Shown one piece after another: positions 18,781-26,903 of a DNA stretch of 64,000 nucleotides. Location of the stretch: the NCBI GenBank assembly GCA_964648505.1, contig CAZYMI010000001.1:62001-126000 (forward strand), written 5' to 3'. How positions within the stretch are numbered: position 1 is the stretch's first letter; every line of letters begins with the position of its first letter. The position numbers were made by a program, and so were the translations under genes. The notes beneath the pieces were generated by a model that was not told where the DNA came from, did not search any database, and saw nothing but the letters and a program-made list of their open reading frames with translations. The stretch comes from CAZYMI01 sp964648505. Its GTDB lineage: Bacteria > Pseudomonadota > Alphaproteobacteria > Micavibrionales > Micavibrionaceae.

Positions 18781-19265
18781 GGTTCCATTCTCCTTTGCGT
18801 GTCACACATAACGATGGGTTGGTTGCGGTCTGTTATGTGTTGTTCCCGCAGCGTTTGTACTGAGAAGATTTTTTGATATTCAGCGAGCTTTCGGACTGCC
18901 CCAGCACGGTGCAATGCCGTGTTGCAAACGGCACATATCGCGGTGATAACCAGCTTACTTTTGTTTTTAATTACAATGTCGACTTGGTTCTCCCATGCCT
19001 TGCGGGAGGTGCGGCATTTGCAGCAGTAAAATTCATGGGGCTGGCATTTATGCTTCCGCCCAGATTGCCGCTTTTTTATGAAAGCTGCCAAATCAGCCCC
19101 GTGGATGAGATAGGGCTTACGCTGGTCAATGACGGGAAGGCCGCTCTTTATCCATTGCAGAACACTGTTTTTGTGCAATCCAAACAAACCAGCGACTTCC
19201 TGCACACTATAGGACAACCCCATGCGTATCAGGCGCGTGTTATAAGTGCGTTTTTTGAAAGTCAT
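18777..19265 (-). CDS. helix-turn-helix protein with zinc-binding C-terminus
   Basis: A 162-residue protein. Residues about 15-60 form a MerR/excisionase-like helix-turn-helix (YSVQEVAGLFGLHKNSVLQW). The C-terminal half carries CCKC and CAVC pairs about 30 residues apart, a probable zinc knuckle. It starts on ATGA with the alpA stop and ends on ATGA with the recombinase start, so the three are coupled. It is likely an excision or directionality accessory factor, or a regulator of the element, but no specific function can be given. ATG 19265 is preferred over an upstream start because of the coupling and because the domain begins there. Confidence 0.72.
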   Translation of the reverse strand: MTFKKRTYNTRLIRMGLSYSVQEVAGLFGLHKNSVLQWIKSGLPVIDQRKPYLIHGADLAAFIKKRQSGRKHKCQPHEFYCCKCRTSRKAWENQVDIVIKNKSKLVITAICAVCNTALHRAGAVRKLAEYQKIFSVQTLREQHITDRNQPIVMCDTQRRMEP

Positions 19266-19465
19266 TGACGACCAGCCGAGTTTTCGATTAGGGCACGAAT
19301 GTCCTGCACCCGCCAAGCGGTTATTCTCTCACCTAGATTCACTCCTCTAGGATAGCGCCCAGATTTAACGCCCGCCCACCATGTTGATTTACTTACAGGA
19401 TAAAACTGAAGGACTTCAGGAAGTCGTAAGAAACCAGTTTCAGGAAGTGTTTTTTGATTGTTCAT
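19262..19465 (-). CDS. AlpA-family DNA-binding regulator/excisionase
   Basis: The 67-residue protein fits the AlpA family of small winged HTH regulators that control P4-like integrases and prophage excision. Recognisable segments are GFLRLPEVLQFYPVSKSTWW and the tail GERITAWRVQDIRALIE. It is the first gene of the alpA-HTH-recombinase-hsd cluster, and about 80 bp upstream lies a perfect palindrome that may be its operator. Length and motif order are normal for the family. Confidence 0.85.
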   Translation of the reverse strand: MNNQKTLPETGFLRLPEVLQFYPVSKSTWWAGVKSGRYPRGVNLGERITAWRVQDIRALIENSAGRQ

Positions 19466-19530
19466 TGGAATATGCCTCCGTGTTGTTAAGAACAGGGCAA
19501 TCCAATCATGTGTAAGAGGTATCTAGGACG

Positions 19531-19561
19531 AACTCGGTTTCAGCAAAACCGAATTCGGTTT
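19531..19561. promoter_or_regulatory. palindromic repeat upstream of alpA, candidate operator
   Basis: The run AAACCGAATTCGGTTT at 19546-19561 is a perfect 16-bp palindrome. A third half-site, CTCGGTTT, begins at 19533, giving alternating CGGTTT/AAACCG units over about 30 bp. It sits about 70-95 bp upstream of alpA and touches the stop codon of the neighbouring gene at 19560. It could be an AlpA operator or part of a terminator for the upstream gene; no T-run follows, which favours an operator. Confidence 0.4.
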
Positions 19562-20477
19562 ATGCATCATCTCTCGGCAATATCTCAGCCGCTTCTTTTA
19601 TCCATTTTCTAACAGTGTCTGCATCAAGAGAAATTCCTAACGAGTCCAAATCGTCTGTAATTTCTTTTATGGAAGTATTTTTTAAAGCCTTTGGGTCATA
19701 CCGATACCCCTTAATAGCCATACCAATAATGAGTTTCAAAAGTGTGTCGCGCTCTCTATTACCCAAAGATTTTTGACCCTTTTCTTTACTAATCAATAAA
19801 TTATGGAATGAGAGCTTCAAGCTTTCCGCCCAAACCATAAAGTCATTTGGCTTAACTTTATACTCCGATCTATCAAAAAAACTAATCTCCCCTAGTTTGT
19901 TAGCATCCAGTAAATACTGATAAGTTTTTTTCATACTGCTATCAGATTTTATAATTGATAAGTTTGGATTGTGATCTGGGAAGGATAAGCCACTGCCCTC
20001 AGCTGGCTGATAACCATGCAAATACAAGATTGCATCACAAACAAACCACAACGGCTCACGCATTAGTTCAGCGACAGCTTCTTGTGATATTTTATAGTCT
20101 TTATAGTTTTTTATCCTTAATTCTTTTTCTCTTTGGTCAACGTTCCACTTTACATTGAAAGTAAATAAATAACCTTCTTTCTGAGCCCATCTAAAAAAGC
20201 TAACTGGCTCAACGCATATATTGTAAAAATTAGAAATGCTTAACTCTTCACTTGAGTATTTTTTATCCGTAATTAAATAACCATTTTTTAGGCTACTCAG
20301 AATTAATTCAAAAAGTTGATTGTTTTCATTTGATTTGCGGAGATCAGATAAAAGTTTTTCTTTATCTGAGTCATATAAATTATCAAGGGAGGACTCATCT
20401 TTGGAAGCTTCTTTATTAAGCAATAAAGAAATCAATAGAGGCAAACATTCAAAATCGTTGAAACGCCAATCTAGCAT
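19560..20477 (-). CDS. hypothetical protein with conserved C-terminal domain
   Basis: A 305-residue AT-rich gene on the island. I cannot name a function. The C-terminal 70 residues (GNRERDTLLKLIIGMAIKG, then IKEITDDLDSLGISLDADTVRKW) have the look of a recurrent domain that ends in an HTH-like helix pair (DADTVRKWIKEAAEILP). The middle has an aromatic segment (EPLWFVCDAILYLHGYQP). No signal peptide or membrane helix is present. It follows the PD-(D/E)XK-like and HEPN-like genes on the same strand but is separated from them by 79 bp. It could be a third member of that module or an independent cargo gene. Confidence 0.65.
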   Translation of the reverse strand: MLDWRFNDFECLPLLISLLLNKEASKDESSLDNLYDSDKEKLLSDLRKSNENNQLFELILSSLKNGYLITDKKYSSEELSISNFYNICVEPVSFFRWAQKEGYLFTFNVKWNVDQREKELRIKNYKDYKISQEAVAELMREPLWFVCDAILYLHGYQPAEGSGLSFPDHNPNLSIIKSDSSMKKTYQYLLDANKLGEISFFDRSEYKVKPNDFMVWAESLKLSFHNLLISKEKGQKSLGNRERDTLLKLIIGMAIKGYRYDPKALKNTSIKEITDDLDSLGISLDADTVRKWIKEAAEILPRDDA

Positions 20478-20556
20478 AAAAAGATATTAAACATTTCTGA
20501 TAAATTTTCCAACTATTACACTTTCGTTCTGTGCAGTTTTATTTATAAAAACAAAC

Positions 20557-21051
20557 TTACACGACTGTTTGTCTTCTTAAATTATCAGCCACTGACTTAA
20601 CCGCTTCTGCTAAAGCCTCAGCAAATGCTGAGTTATAAGTAAGAGTGACTGTCTTTTTTTGATCAATTGGATAACGCCAATTTACAAAGGCATCACTAAT
20701 TATTTCAATTTGCTCAATAAATCCATCATACGGGTTAAAATTACTAGAAAACCCTTTCGCTGAATAAATATGGCCTCGGGTGTGAAAAGGATTTTGACTA
20801 ATTGAAGGATGAGAAAAAATTTCTTGCCTTATTGGCTCTGGTAGCTTCTTGAAAAGTTTATAAATATTGTGTCCGAAGGGTGCCTTGCCTTCCAAGGCAA
20901 AATGCAGATCCTTCATATAAAGTTCAACAGAAAATGCCAAACAGACAATACTTGGCCCCATAATCGCAAGCGTTTTAGTATTATAATTATCCTTTAAGAC
21001 TTGATAGGCTTTATAAAAATCATCCGCCTGCATTCGCATCTGGTAGGTCAT
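20557..21051 (-). CDS. HEPN-like small protein paired with PD-(D/E)XK-like gene
   Basis: A 164-residue, mostly helical protein. The segment GPSIVCLAFSVELYMKDLHF followed by GHNIYKLFKKLP matches the pattern of HEPN-fold proteins (two long helices, a Glu-x-x-x-Lys, a Gly-His turn). A canonical RxxxxH catalytic motif is not obvious, so RNase activity is uncertain. ATG 21051 overlaps the stop of the preceding gene by one base (TGATG), which decides this start over a longer form at 21099. The tight coupling suggests that the two products act together, for example as a toxin/antitoxin or abortive-infection pair; this is inference. Confidence 0.62.
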   Translation of the reverse strand: MTYQMRMQADDFYKAYQVLKDNYNTKTLAIMGPSIVCLAFSVELYMKDLHFALEGKAPFGHNIYKLFKKLPEPIRQEIFSHPSISQNPFHTRGHIYSAKGFSSNFNPYDGFIEQIEIISDAFVNWRYPIDQKKTVTLTYNSAFAEALAEAVKSVADNLRRQTVV

Positions 21052-21560
21052 CAATCTAGCCCTAATAAATGCCAAGCGTCGCGATACTTTTCCAACCAAC
21101 CTGCTTTATATTGGCTTCTCTCCCCTAAAGTTTTTGAATAATCAGGCTTTAGCATTCTCATAGGCCCATCTTTTCTTTCTTGACCCTTTTTACCCAAAGC
21201 GGATAACCAAGCATTGTGATCAGACGCAATAGCTTTAGCGACAACCTTACTTGGAATTATAAAAACTGACGGAGTAACAGACTCATCCTTGCCAAAATCT
21301 ACAAAACAATACAACAAATGCTTTGTAAAAATATTTTCATGCTTATCTTTTAAATGCCACCCACCACCCGTTCCAATATCTCTTCTAGTTTTCACCTGAA
21401 TTGTGCAAAGTTTGTCACCATCTACGCTGGTGACTATTATATCAGAATTAGGGACTCCTTGAGGGGCGAGAGCCGCTATGTATCCACGCCTTAAAAGTTG
21501 AGACATCACATAATGCTCACCTGCAGAACCAATAAGTGTAGTAATAGATTTTGAGGCCAT
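21051..21560 (-). CDS. PD-(D/E)XK-like nuclease-fold protein
   Basis: A 169-residue protein. The N-terminal 70 residues have the order expected of a restriction-endonuclease-like fold: GSAGEHYVMSQLLRRGY (helix with Glu), NSDIIV (Asp), and CTIQVKTRRD (Gln-x-Lys in place of Glu-x-Lys, a common variant). This resembles Holliday-junction-resolvase-like and Mrr-like domains. The remainder is Lys/Trp-rich and unassigned. It overlaps the HEPN-like gene by one base and lies 38 bp from the P4-type integrase stop. A DNA-cleaving defence role is plausible but unproven. It may instead be a degenerate fold serving in binding. Confidence 0.65.
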   Translation of the reverse strand: MASKSITTLIGSAGEHYVMSQLLRRGYIAALAPQGVPNSDIIVTSVDGDKLCTIQVKTRRDIGTGGGWHLKDKHENIFTKHLLYCFVDFGKDESVTPSVFIIPSKVVAKAIASDHNAWLSALGKKGQERKDGPMRMLKPDYSKTLGERSQYKAGWLEKYRDAWHLLGLD

Positions 21561-21598
21561 GCCTAAGCATAGATGATTTTATAATTTTGGTAAGTTAT

Positions 21599-22819
21599 TT
21601 ATGAACTCCTAAAATTACCACGAATAACGTTTCTTGTAGATGCAATATTTTCCAGATAATCGGCCCACTCTTGCATCATCTTTTTACGTTCATCGAGGAA
21701 CTGAGCGCGGTCATAAGCAGCATCAATTTGGCTTTTGTGAGCATGAGCTAATTGACGATCTATAACTTCATGTCTGTATCCCAACTTCTCTTTGATCGTG
21801 CTCATTGCCAAGGCTCTAAACCCATGCCCTGTATGTTGCCCTCTATAACCCATTCTATCCAAAGCAACTAATATTGCATTGTTACTCATATGATTGCGCG
21901 GAGTTCTCTGACTGGCAAAAACATATTCCCAACGCCCATTTATCTCTTTCAATTTTTTAAGCTTTTCAACTACTTGTTTTGATAACGGCACAATATGGTC
22001 TTTTCGCATTTTCATGCGTGACGCTGGGATAATCCAAACTTTTTCGTCAAAATCAAACTCACTCCATTTTGCCTTAACCAACTCACCTGTGCGCACGAAT
22101 GTTAACATCATGATTTCAATTGCAAGCTGAGTAGTAGGGAAAAGTCGCCCTTCATTACTGTATAACTTGCTCAAAAACTCAGGAAGGTCTTTTGCCTCCA
22201 TAGCGGCATAATGCCCCTTTTTATAAGGTTTCAAAGATCCTTTAAGGTCTTGGGTCGGGTCACGATCTGCTTTACCGTGAATAACAGCGTATCTAAATAT
22301 CTGACCACTCATTTGAAGAGCGCGGCGTGCCATTTCAAAAGCAGATCGTTGTTCAATTGCCCTAACCACTTCTAAAATAATTGGTGGGGTAATATCTCGG
22401 ATTGGTTTTCGCCCTATGACAGGAAAAACATCCTGTTCCAAACGTCTTAAAATCGTTCTTGCGTGATTCTCACTCCAAATACCCTTATTGTGCTGATACC
22501 ATTCACGCGCAATGACCTCAAAAGTATTTTCGGCATTTACGGCACGCTCGCGCTTTGTATTCTGTTTTTCTTGAGATGGGTCTAAGCCTTGCGCAACTAA
22601 CTTATGAGCTTTACGGTGCATCTCGCGCGCCTCGGCTAAAGAGATTTCGGGATATACCCCCAACGCCAGAATCTTCTCTTTGCCCAATACACGGTATTTA
22701 TAACGCCAATATTTGCTACCATTCTTATGTAATTCTAGAAAAAGCCCGCCCCCATCAAAGAGCTTGGCTCCATCCTTTTCGCGGGTTGCCGTTTCACACT
22801 TGCGGTTTGTAAGCTTCAT
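21599..22819 (-). CDS. P4-type tyrosine integrase (DUF4102 N-domain)
   Basis: The integrase of the tRNA-Glu island, 406 residues. The N-terminal arm-binding domain (about 1-85) carries LFDGGGLFLELHKNGSKYW, GVYPEISLAEAR and GLDPSQE, typical of P4-like integrases. A core-binding domain follows, then catalysis: Arg in TFVRTGEL, HGFRA, QLAHAH, and Tyr in AAYDRAQ. It sits 165 bp from the 3' end of tRNA-Glu, transcribed away from it, the usual arrangement. ATG 22819 (MKLTNRKCE) matches family starts; an ATG at 22861 is also possible. All catalytic residues are present, so the island may still be mobile. Confidence 0.93.
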   Translation of the reverse strand: MKLTNRKCETATREKDGAKLFDGGGLFLELHKNGSKYWRYKYRVLGKEKILALGVYPEISLAEAREMHRKAHKLVAQGLDPSQEKQNTKRERAVNAENTFEVIAREWYQHNKGIWSENHARTILRRLEQDVFPVIGRKPIRDITPPIILEVVRAIEQRSAFEMARRALQMSGQIFRYAVIHGKADRDPTQDLKGSLKPYKKGHYAAMEAKDLPEFLSKLYSNEGRLFPTTQLAIEIMMLTFVRTGELVKAKWSEFDFDEKVWIIPASRMKMRKDHIVPLSKQVVEKLKKLKEINGRWEYVFASQRTPRNHMSNNAILVALDRMGYRGQHTGHGFRALAMSTIKEKLGYRHEVIDRQLAHAHKSQIDAAYDRAQFLDERKKMMQEWADYLENIASTRNVIRGNFRSS

Positions 22820-22983
22820 TGGGGGTATATCCTTTCCCAAGAGTTTCTTATACCCCCGCATATCCCCCCAGAAGTCCTAGACTGGGTAAAATGATATTGG
22901 ATGGTAACAGACAATTATATGCCTGAAATGCTATATTTTTCAATGATTTTCTGGATTTTATTGGACTGTATGAAACAGCAAAA

Positions 22984-23059
22984 TGGCGTCCCCTACGGGA
23001 TTCGAACCCGTGTCGCATCCGTGAAAGGGATGTGTCCTAGGCCTCTAGACGAAGGGGAC
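22984..23059 (-). tRNA. tRNA-Glu (anticodon TTC)
   Basis: A 76-nt cloverleaf with encoded CCA. The acceptor arms GTCCCCT and AGGGGAC pair. The anticodon loop CTTTCAC, between CATCC and GGATG, places TTC at positions 34-36. The T-arm contains GGTTCGAATCC. It forms the right boundary of the genomic island, and its 3' end is the probable attachment site for the adjacent P4-type integrase. Confidence 0.97.
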
Positions 23060-23203
23060 TTTTGACCAAAAGAGGCCCTGTTATAGGGGGGCGAAAGGCA
23101 AAAATCAAGCGATTTTCAGCAAGCCCCCGCAACACGCTAATTCCCTCATCCGTTTTGCGGCTTTACACTCTAAAATGTTGCAAAATAAGCAAAAAAGTTA
23201 ATC

Positions 23204-25027
23204 TTAAGCGGCATCCGTTACTTGCGCCGTTGCCAAGGCCGCATCTTCAATTAAGAAAGACGGGCTTTCCGTCCCGTTCCAGCGATCCACCTTAACCCGC
23301 CCTGCCAAATGCAAAGGCCGTGCAGCCCCAACTGTTGATTTAAGCAATATTTCACCCAGTGGCGTGCCTACACATCTAAACGCTATCGCTTTTGCACGCG
23401 CGCCGCCTTCCCAATCGCTCACCATGCACCGCACATGATTTTCACCCACAATAGAAGCATTCCAAATCCGCACCGACGGTAAAGCGAAAACAGGTTCAGC
23501 ATTTGCGATACCAAAAGGCCCCAAATGATTTTCAATGATACGGGCAGCGGCAATATTCAGCCCGCGCACTGAAGCCACCGCATCAATTTCAAAAGGAGAA
23601 AGCGAAGGCGCATCAATCATCTGTATGCTGATATGTTCGTGTAAAAACGTTCTGAATGCCGCAAGGTTTACTGGATCAATTGTAAAGCCGCCAGCCATCG
23701 CATGGCCACCGCCTTTTATCAAAAGGCCTTTATCCATCGCTGCTAAAAAAGACGCTGCAATATTAACACCCGGAATAGACCTGCCCGACCCGCGCCCTTC
23801 ACGCGCACCATTGACGCCTGTTGCATATGTGACAACGATCGCAGGGCGGCCATATTTTTCTTTAAGCCTTCCCGCGACAAGCCCTGCAAGGCCTGGGTGC
23901 CAATCCGGATGATCTACAATAATAACAGGATGGTTATGATACCCATGCGCTTCTACAAGTGTTGCAGCAGCGCGCACCGTTTCTTGTTCCATCTGCCGGC
24001 GCTTGGTGTTGCACTGATCAAGCGTAATTGCAAGAGCCTGCGCCTCTTGCCTATCGTCGGTTGAAAGAATTTTAACGCCCAGATCCGGTAAATGCACGCG
24101 TGAACCAGCATTGATACGCGGACCAATGGCAAAACCTAAATTTTCAACGGTAACCGCATCCTTAAGATTACTGATATCTGCCAGCGCCTGAATGCCCGGG
24201 TTTACTTTTTGATTAAGATAACTCAGCCCGTTTTTTACAAAAAGACGGTTTGGCCCTGTTAAAGGTACCATGTCGCACACCGTGCCAAGCGCGACAAGAT
24301 CCATATAACTTTTTAAAACAGGTTCAGTGGCTTTCCCCGCCTGATAAAATCCACGCTTTCGTAAAGTTGTATTAAGCGCAACCATCGTCATAAACGCAAC
24401 GCCCACAGCAGCCATCATATGATAGCCGCTTTCATCTGCCGCAAGCTTAGGGTTAATAATATGCTGAGCGGGGGGCAGAATATCGCCCGGCTCATGATGA
24501 TCAAGAACAATCACTTCAAGCCCCGCATTACACGCTTGCGTAATAACGTCAACAGCACTGATCCCGCAATCCACCAGAATAACTGTCTTGCACCCCAACG
24601 ATTGAAGCCTGAGCAAGGCTGCCAGATTTGGGCCATATCCCTCGCTGACCCGATCAGGAATGTGGAACGCCACATCAAGTCCTAAATGTCTAAAAACGCG
24701 CACCATAAGCGATGTAGATGTTGCGCCATCAACATCAAAATCACCAAAAATACCGAGACCAGATTTTTGTTCAACAATTTCTGCAAGCCTGTAGGAAAGC
24801 GCTCCCATTCCAAAAAGTTTAAATGGATCAGGGAAATCACGTAAAAGTGTGGGGTTTAAATATGTATCAAACTGATCTTCACCAACGCCACGCGCGCTCA
24901 ATAACCGTGCGACAATTTCTGGCAAACCGTGAACTTGAATTAAGCGTGATGCAACAACGCTATCGTGATCTTTTAAGACCCAACGCGTATTTAAAAGCGA
25001 CCTGTCAACAGACAGGGGCTGCATCAT
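23204..25027 (-). CDS. recJ: single-stranded-DNA-specific exonuclease RecJ
   Basis: RecJ is the 5'-3' ssDNA exonuclease of recombination and mismatch repair. The 607-residue protein has the DHH phosphoesterase motifs GDFDVDGATS, VDCGIS and LDHHEPGD, and the DHHA1 motif GGGHAMAGGFT, followed by the OB-fold C-terminus. ATG 25027 overlaps the glpX stop (ATGA), so the pair is translationally coupled. Length and motif order are normal. Confidence 0.95.
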   Translation of the reverse strand: MMQPLSVDRSLLNTRWVLKDHDSVVASRLIQVHGLPEIVARLLSARGVGEDQFDTYLNPTLLRDFPDPFKLFGMGALSYRLAEIVEQKSGLGIFGDFDVDGATSTSLMVRVFRHLGLDVAFHIPDRVSEGYGPNLAALLRLQSLGCKTVILVDCGISAVDVITQACNAGLEVIVLDHHEPGDILPPAQHIINPKLAADESGYHMMAAVGVAFMTMVALNTTLRKRGFYQAGKATEPVLKSYMDLVALGTVCDMVPLTGPNRLFVKNGLSYLNQKVNPGIQALADISNLKDAVTVENLGFAIGPRINAGSRVHLPDLGVKILSTDDRQEAQALAITLDQCNTKRRQMEQETVRAAATLVEAHGYHNHPVIIVDHPDWHPGLAGLVAGRLKEKYGRPAIVVTYATGVNGAREGRGSGRSIPGVNIAASFLAAMDKGLLIKGGGHAMAGGFTIDPVNLAAFRTFLHEHISIQMIDAPSLSPFEIDAVASVRGLNIAAARIIENHLGPFGIANAEPVFALPSVRIWNASIVGENHVRCMVSDWEGGARAKAIAFRCVGTPLGEILLKSTVGAARPLHLAGRVKVDRWNGTESPSFLIEDAALATAQVTDAA

Positions 25028-26016
25028 AAAGCCTTGCGCTTTAAATTGTGACGCGATTCAATGTGGCGTACTGTCCCCGACTTGGATCGCATCACAATTG
25101 AATCAGTTGTGGCACCACCCGGATAGCGACGCACACCGCGCAACATTGTGCCATCTGTAACGCCTGTTGCTGCAAACATAACGTTCCCGGGCTTCGCCAG
25201 TTCATCAAGTGTATAGATTTTGTGATGATCGGTTATGCCCCAGCGCTCACCCCGGGCAATTTCATCTGCATTTCGAAATTTAAGACGACCAAGAATTGCA
25301 CCGCCAACGCATTGTAAAGCTGCTGCTGCAAGAACACCCTCTGGTGCGCCACCTGCTCCCATATAAACATCGATCCCACTATCAGGATTTGTTGTTGCAA
25401 TAACACCAGATACGTCGCCATCTTGAATAAGCATGATACGCGCACCAGCCGCACGCACCGCATTTATCATACTTTCATGACGAGGACGGTCTAAAATACA
25501 TACAAGCATTTCTTCAACACGAGTCTGCTTTTCCTTGGCTATTCGGGTCAGTAATTCCGGCACCGGACGATCTAGGTCATCAGGATCAAGCTTAACACCT
25601 GGGCCAACAGCAAGCTTATCCATATACACATCAGGCGCATTCAAAAAACCGCCTTTGTCTGTCATGGCAATAACAGCCAGCGCATTTTGCCCGCCACGCG
25701 CTGTAATTGTTGTGCCCTCAAGCGGATCAAGTGCGATATCAATTTCAGGGCCGTAACCTGTGCCTACTTCTTCCCCTACATAAAGCATCGGGGCTTCATC
25801 GCGTTCCCCCTCCCCGATCACCACACGTCCACGAATGGCAAGCGAACCCAGAGTCTGACGCATACTGTCTACCGCCGCCTGATCCGCTGCTTTTTCATCG
25901 CCACGCCCTACCAGCTTTGACGCCGCAAGAGCCGCCGCTTCAGTTACCCGAACAGCTTCTAGTGCCAAGTTACGGTCCATCAACTCTGGTAATTCAGAGG
26001 TGTCTATTTGTGTCAT
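25024..26016 (-). CDS. glpX: class II fructose-1,6-bisphosphatase
   Basis: GlpX dephosphorylates fructose-1,6-bisphosphate in gluconeogenesis. About 330 residues. Family signatures include RVVIGEGERDEAPML, IDIALDPLEGTT (the metal-binding segment), MGAGGAPEGVLAAAAL and the C-terminal GVTDGTMLRGVRR. ATG 26016 is chosen because AAAGGT lies at proper spacing before it; upstream ATGs at 26037 and 26046 lack this. It is followed by recJ with a 4-base overlap and preceded by a divergent methyltransferase gene. In many alphaproteobacteria glpX sits between hom and recJ; here a methyltransferase gene intervenes on the opposite strand. Confidence 0.94.
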   Translation of the reverse strand: MTQIDTSELPELMDRNLALEAVRVTEAAALAASKLVGRGDEKAADQAAVDSMRQTLGSLAIRGRVVIGEGERDEAPMLYVGEEVGTGYGPEIDIALDPLEGTTITARGGQNALAVIAMTDKGGFLNAPDVYMDKLAVGPGVKLDPDDLDRPVPELLTRIAKEKQTRVEEMLVCILDRPRHESMINAVRAAGARIMLIQDGDVSGVIATTNPDSGIDVYMGAGGAPEGVLAAAALQCVGGAILGRLKFRNADEIARGERWGITDHHKIYTLDELAKPGNVMFAATGVTDGTMLRGVRRYPGGATTDSIVMRSKSGTVRHIESRHNLKRKAL

Positions 26017-26156
26017 TTTTACCTTTGCTTGTTTCATTGATTGCATTTTATGGGGGCTGAACGCTTATGGGCAATGATAAAATTATATATTGACATAATT
26101 TTATATTGTAAATAGTTTTCATAGTTATATAAAAATGTTAATGAAAGCGGGATCCT

Positions 26157-26903
26157 TTGACGATCAGAAGATTTTTTACAGCCGTTCACGGTACGATCAA
26201 TCCTTATGATGCCGTGAACACAGCGCAAATACCCGAGGACAAAAAGGGCTGGGGTAGCGAGGATCCTGCCTTAAAAGACGTCATCAACATCGTGCGCCCA
26301 AAACTGATTCTTGAAATTGGAACTTGGAAAGGCGCCTCTGCCCTTTTTATGGCCGCCTGCGCAAAAGAAAGCGGAATGAAAGATATTGAAATTGTTTGCG
26401 CCGATCCACATGTTGGAAGTGCTGGTTTGTGGTTACACAACAAGCCTGCCATGCATTCAACAGACAAAGGAGAATGCGGAACATATGACATTTTCCTCGC
26501 TAATGTTATCAGGGCAAACATGACTGATCTTATTACGCCCTTCAGAAGCACCGCTACAATCGCATCGTCAATTATGGAAGAATTGGGCATAAAGCCTGAT
26601 CTTGTTTACATTGATGGTTCTCATGACGAAATAGATGTAAGGAACGATTTGTCCCATACACAAAAAATCAGCCATCAGGATACCGTCATTATCTGTGATG
26701 ATTATCAGCACCCAAGATTGCATGGTGTAACAAAAGCGGTTTCAAGCTTCTTGAACATACACCAAGAATTTAAACTTACTGCTGCGCCTGCAACACCACG
26801 CAGCACCTATACAGAGAAAATTAACGATGATGAAACAGGTAAAAAAGCTATTTTGGTTCACAGACAAAGTCGTTTTCTAAGACCACTTCAGTCAATCCTT
26901 TAA
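26157..26903 (+). CDS. class I SAM-dependent methyltransferase (TTG start)
   Basis: A 248-residue Rossmann-fold methyltransferase of the Methyltransf_24 type, often used for small molecules or sugars. SAM-binding motif I is LILEIGTWKGASAL. The acidic motifs VYIDGSHDEIDVRND and VIICDDYQHP are typical of this group. The only good in-frame start is TTG 26157, after GCGGGATCC; the next in-frame ATG would remove motif I. It is inserted between glpX and hom on the opposite strand, and its last four bases overlap the 3' end of hom. The substrate is unknown. Confidence 0.8.
   Translation: MTIRRFFTAVHGTINPYDAVNTAQIPEDKKGWGSEDPALKDVINIVRPKLILEIGTWKGASALFMAACAKESGMKDIEIVCADPHVGSAGLWLHNKPAMHSTDKGECGTYDIFLANVIRANMTDLITPFRSTATIASSIMEELGIKPDLVYIDGSHDEIDVRNDLSHTQKISHQDTVIICDDYQHPRLHGVTKAVSSFLNIHQEFKLTAAPATPRSTYTEKINDDETGKKAILVHRQSRFLRPLQSIL

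Larger units (their letters stand above)
9109..22994. mobile_element. genomic island integrated at tRNA-Glu(TTC), carrying defence genes
   Basis: The right end is fixed by a P4-type integrase immediately downstream of the 3' end of tRNA-Glu, the classic position for such enzymes. The left end is inferred from a degenerate tRNA-like 17-mer. Cargo is on the minus strand throughout: three accessory genes (PD-(D/E)XK-like, HEPN-like, unknown), then alpA, an HTH/zinc protein, a second tyrosine recombinase, and a type I restriction-modification operon with an inserted reverse transcriptase. Two integrases suggest either nested elements or a composite island. The 19.5-21.6 kb part is visibly more AT-rich than the flanking core genes. 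Confidence 0.65.
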
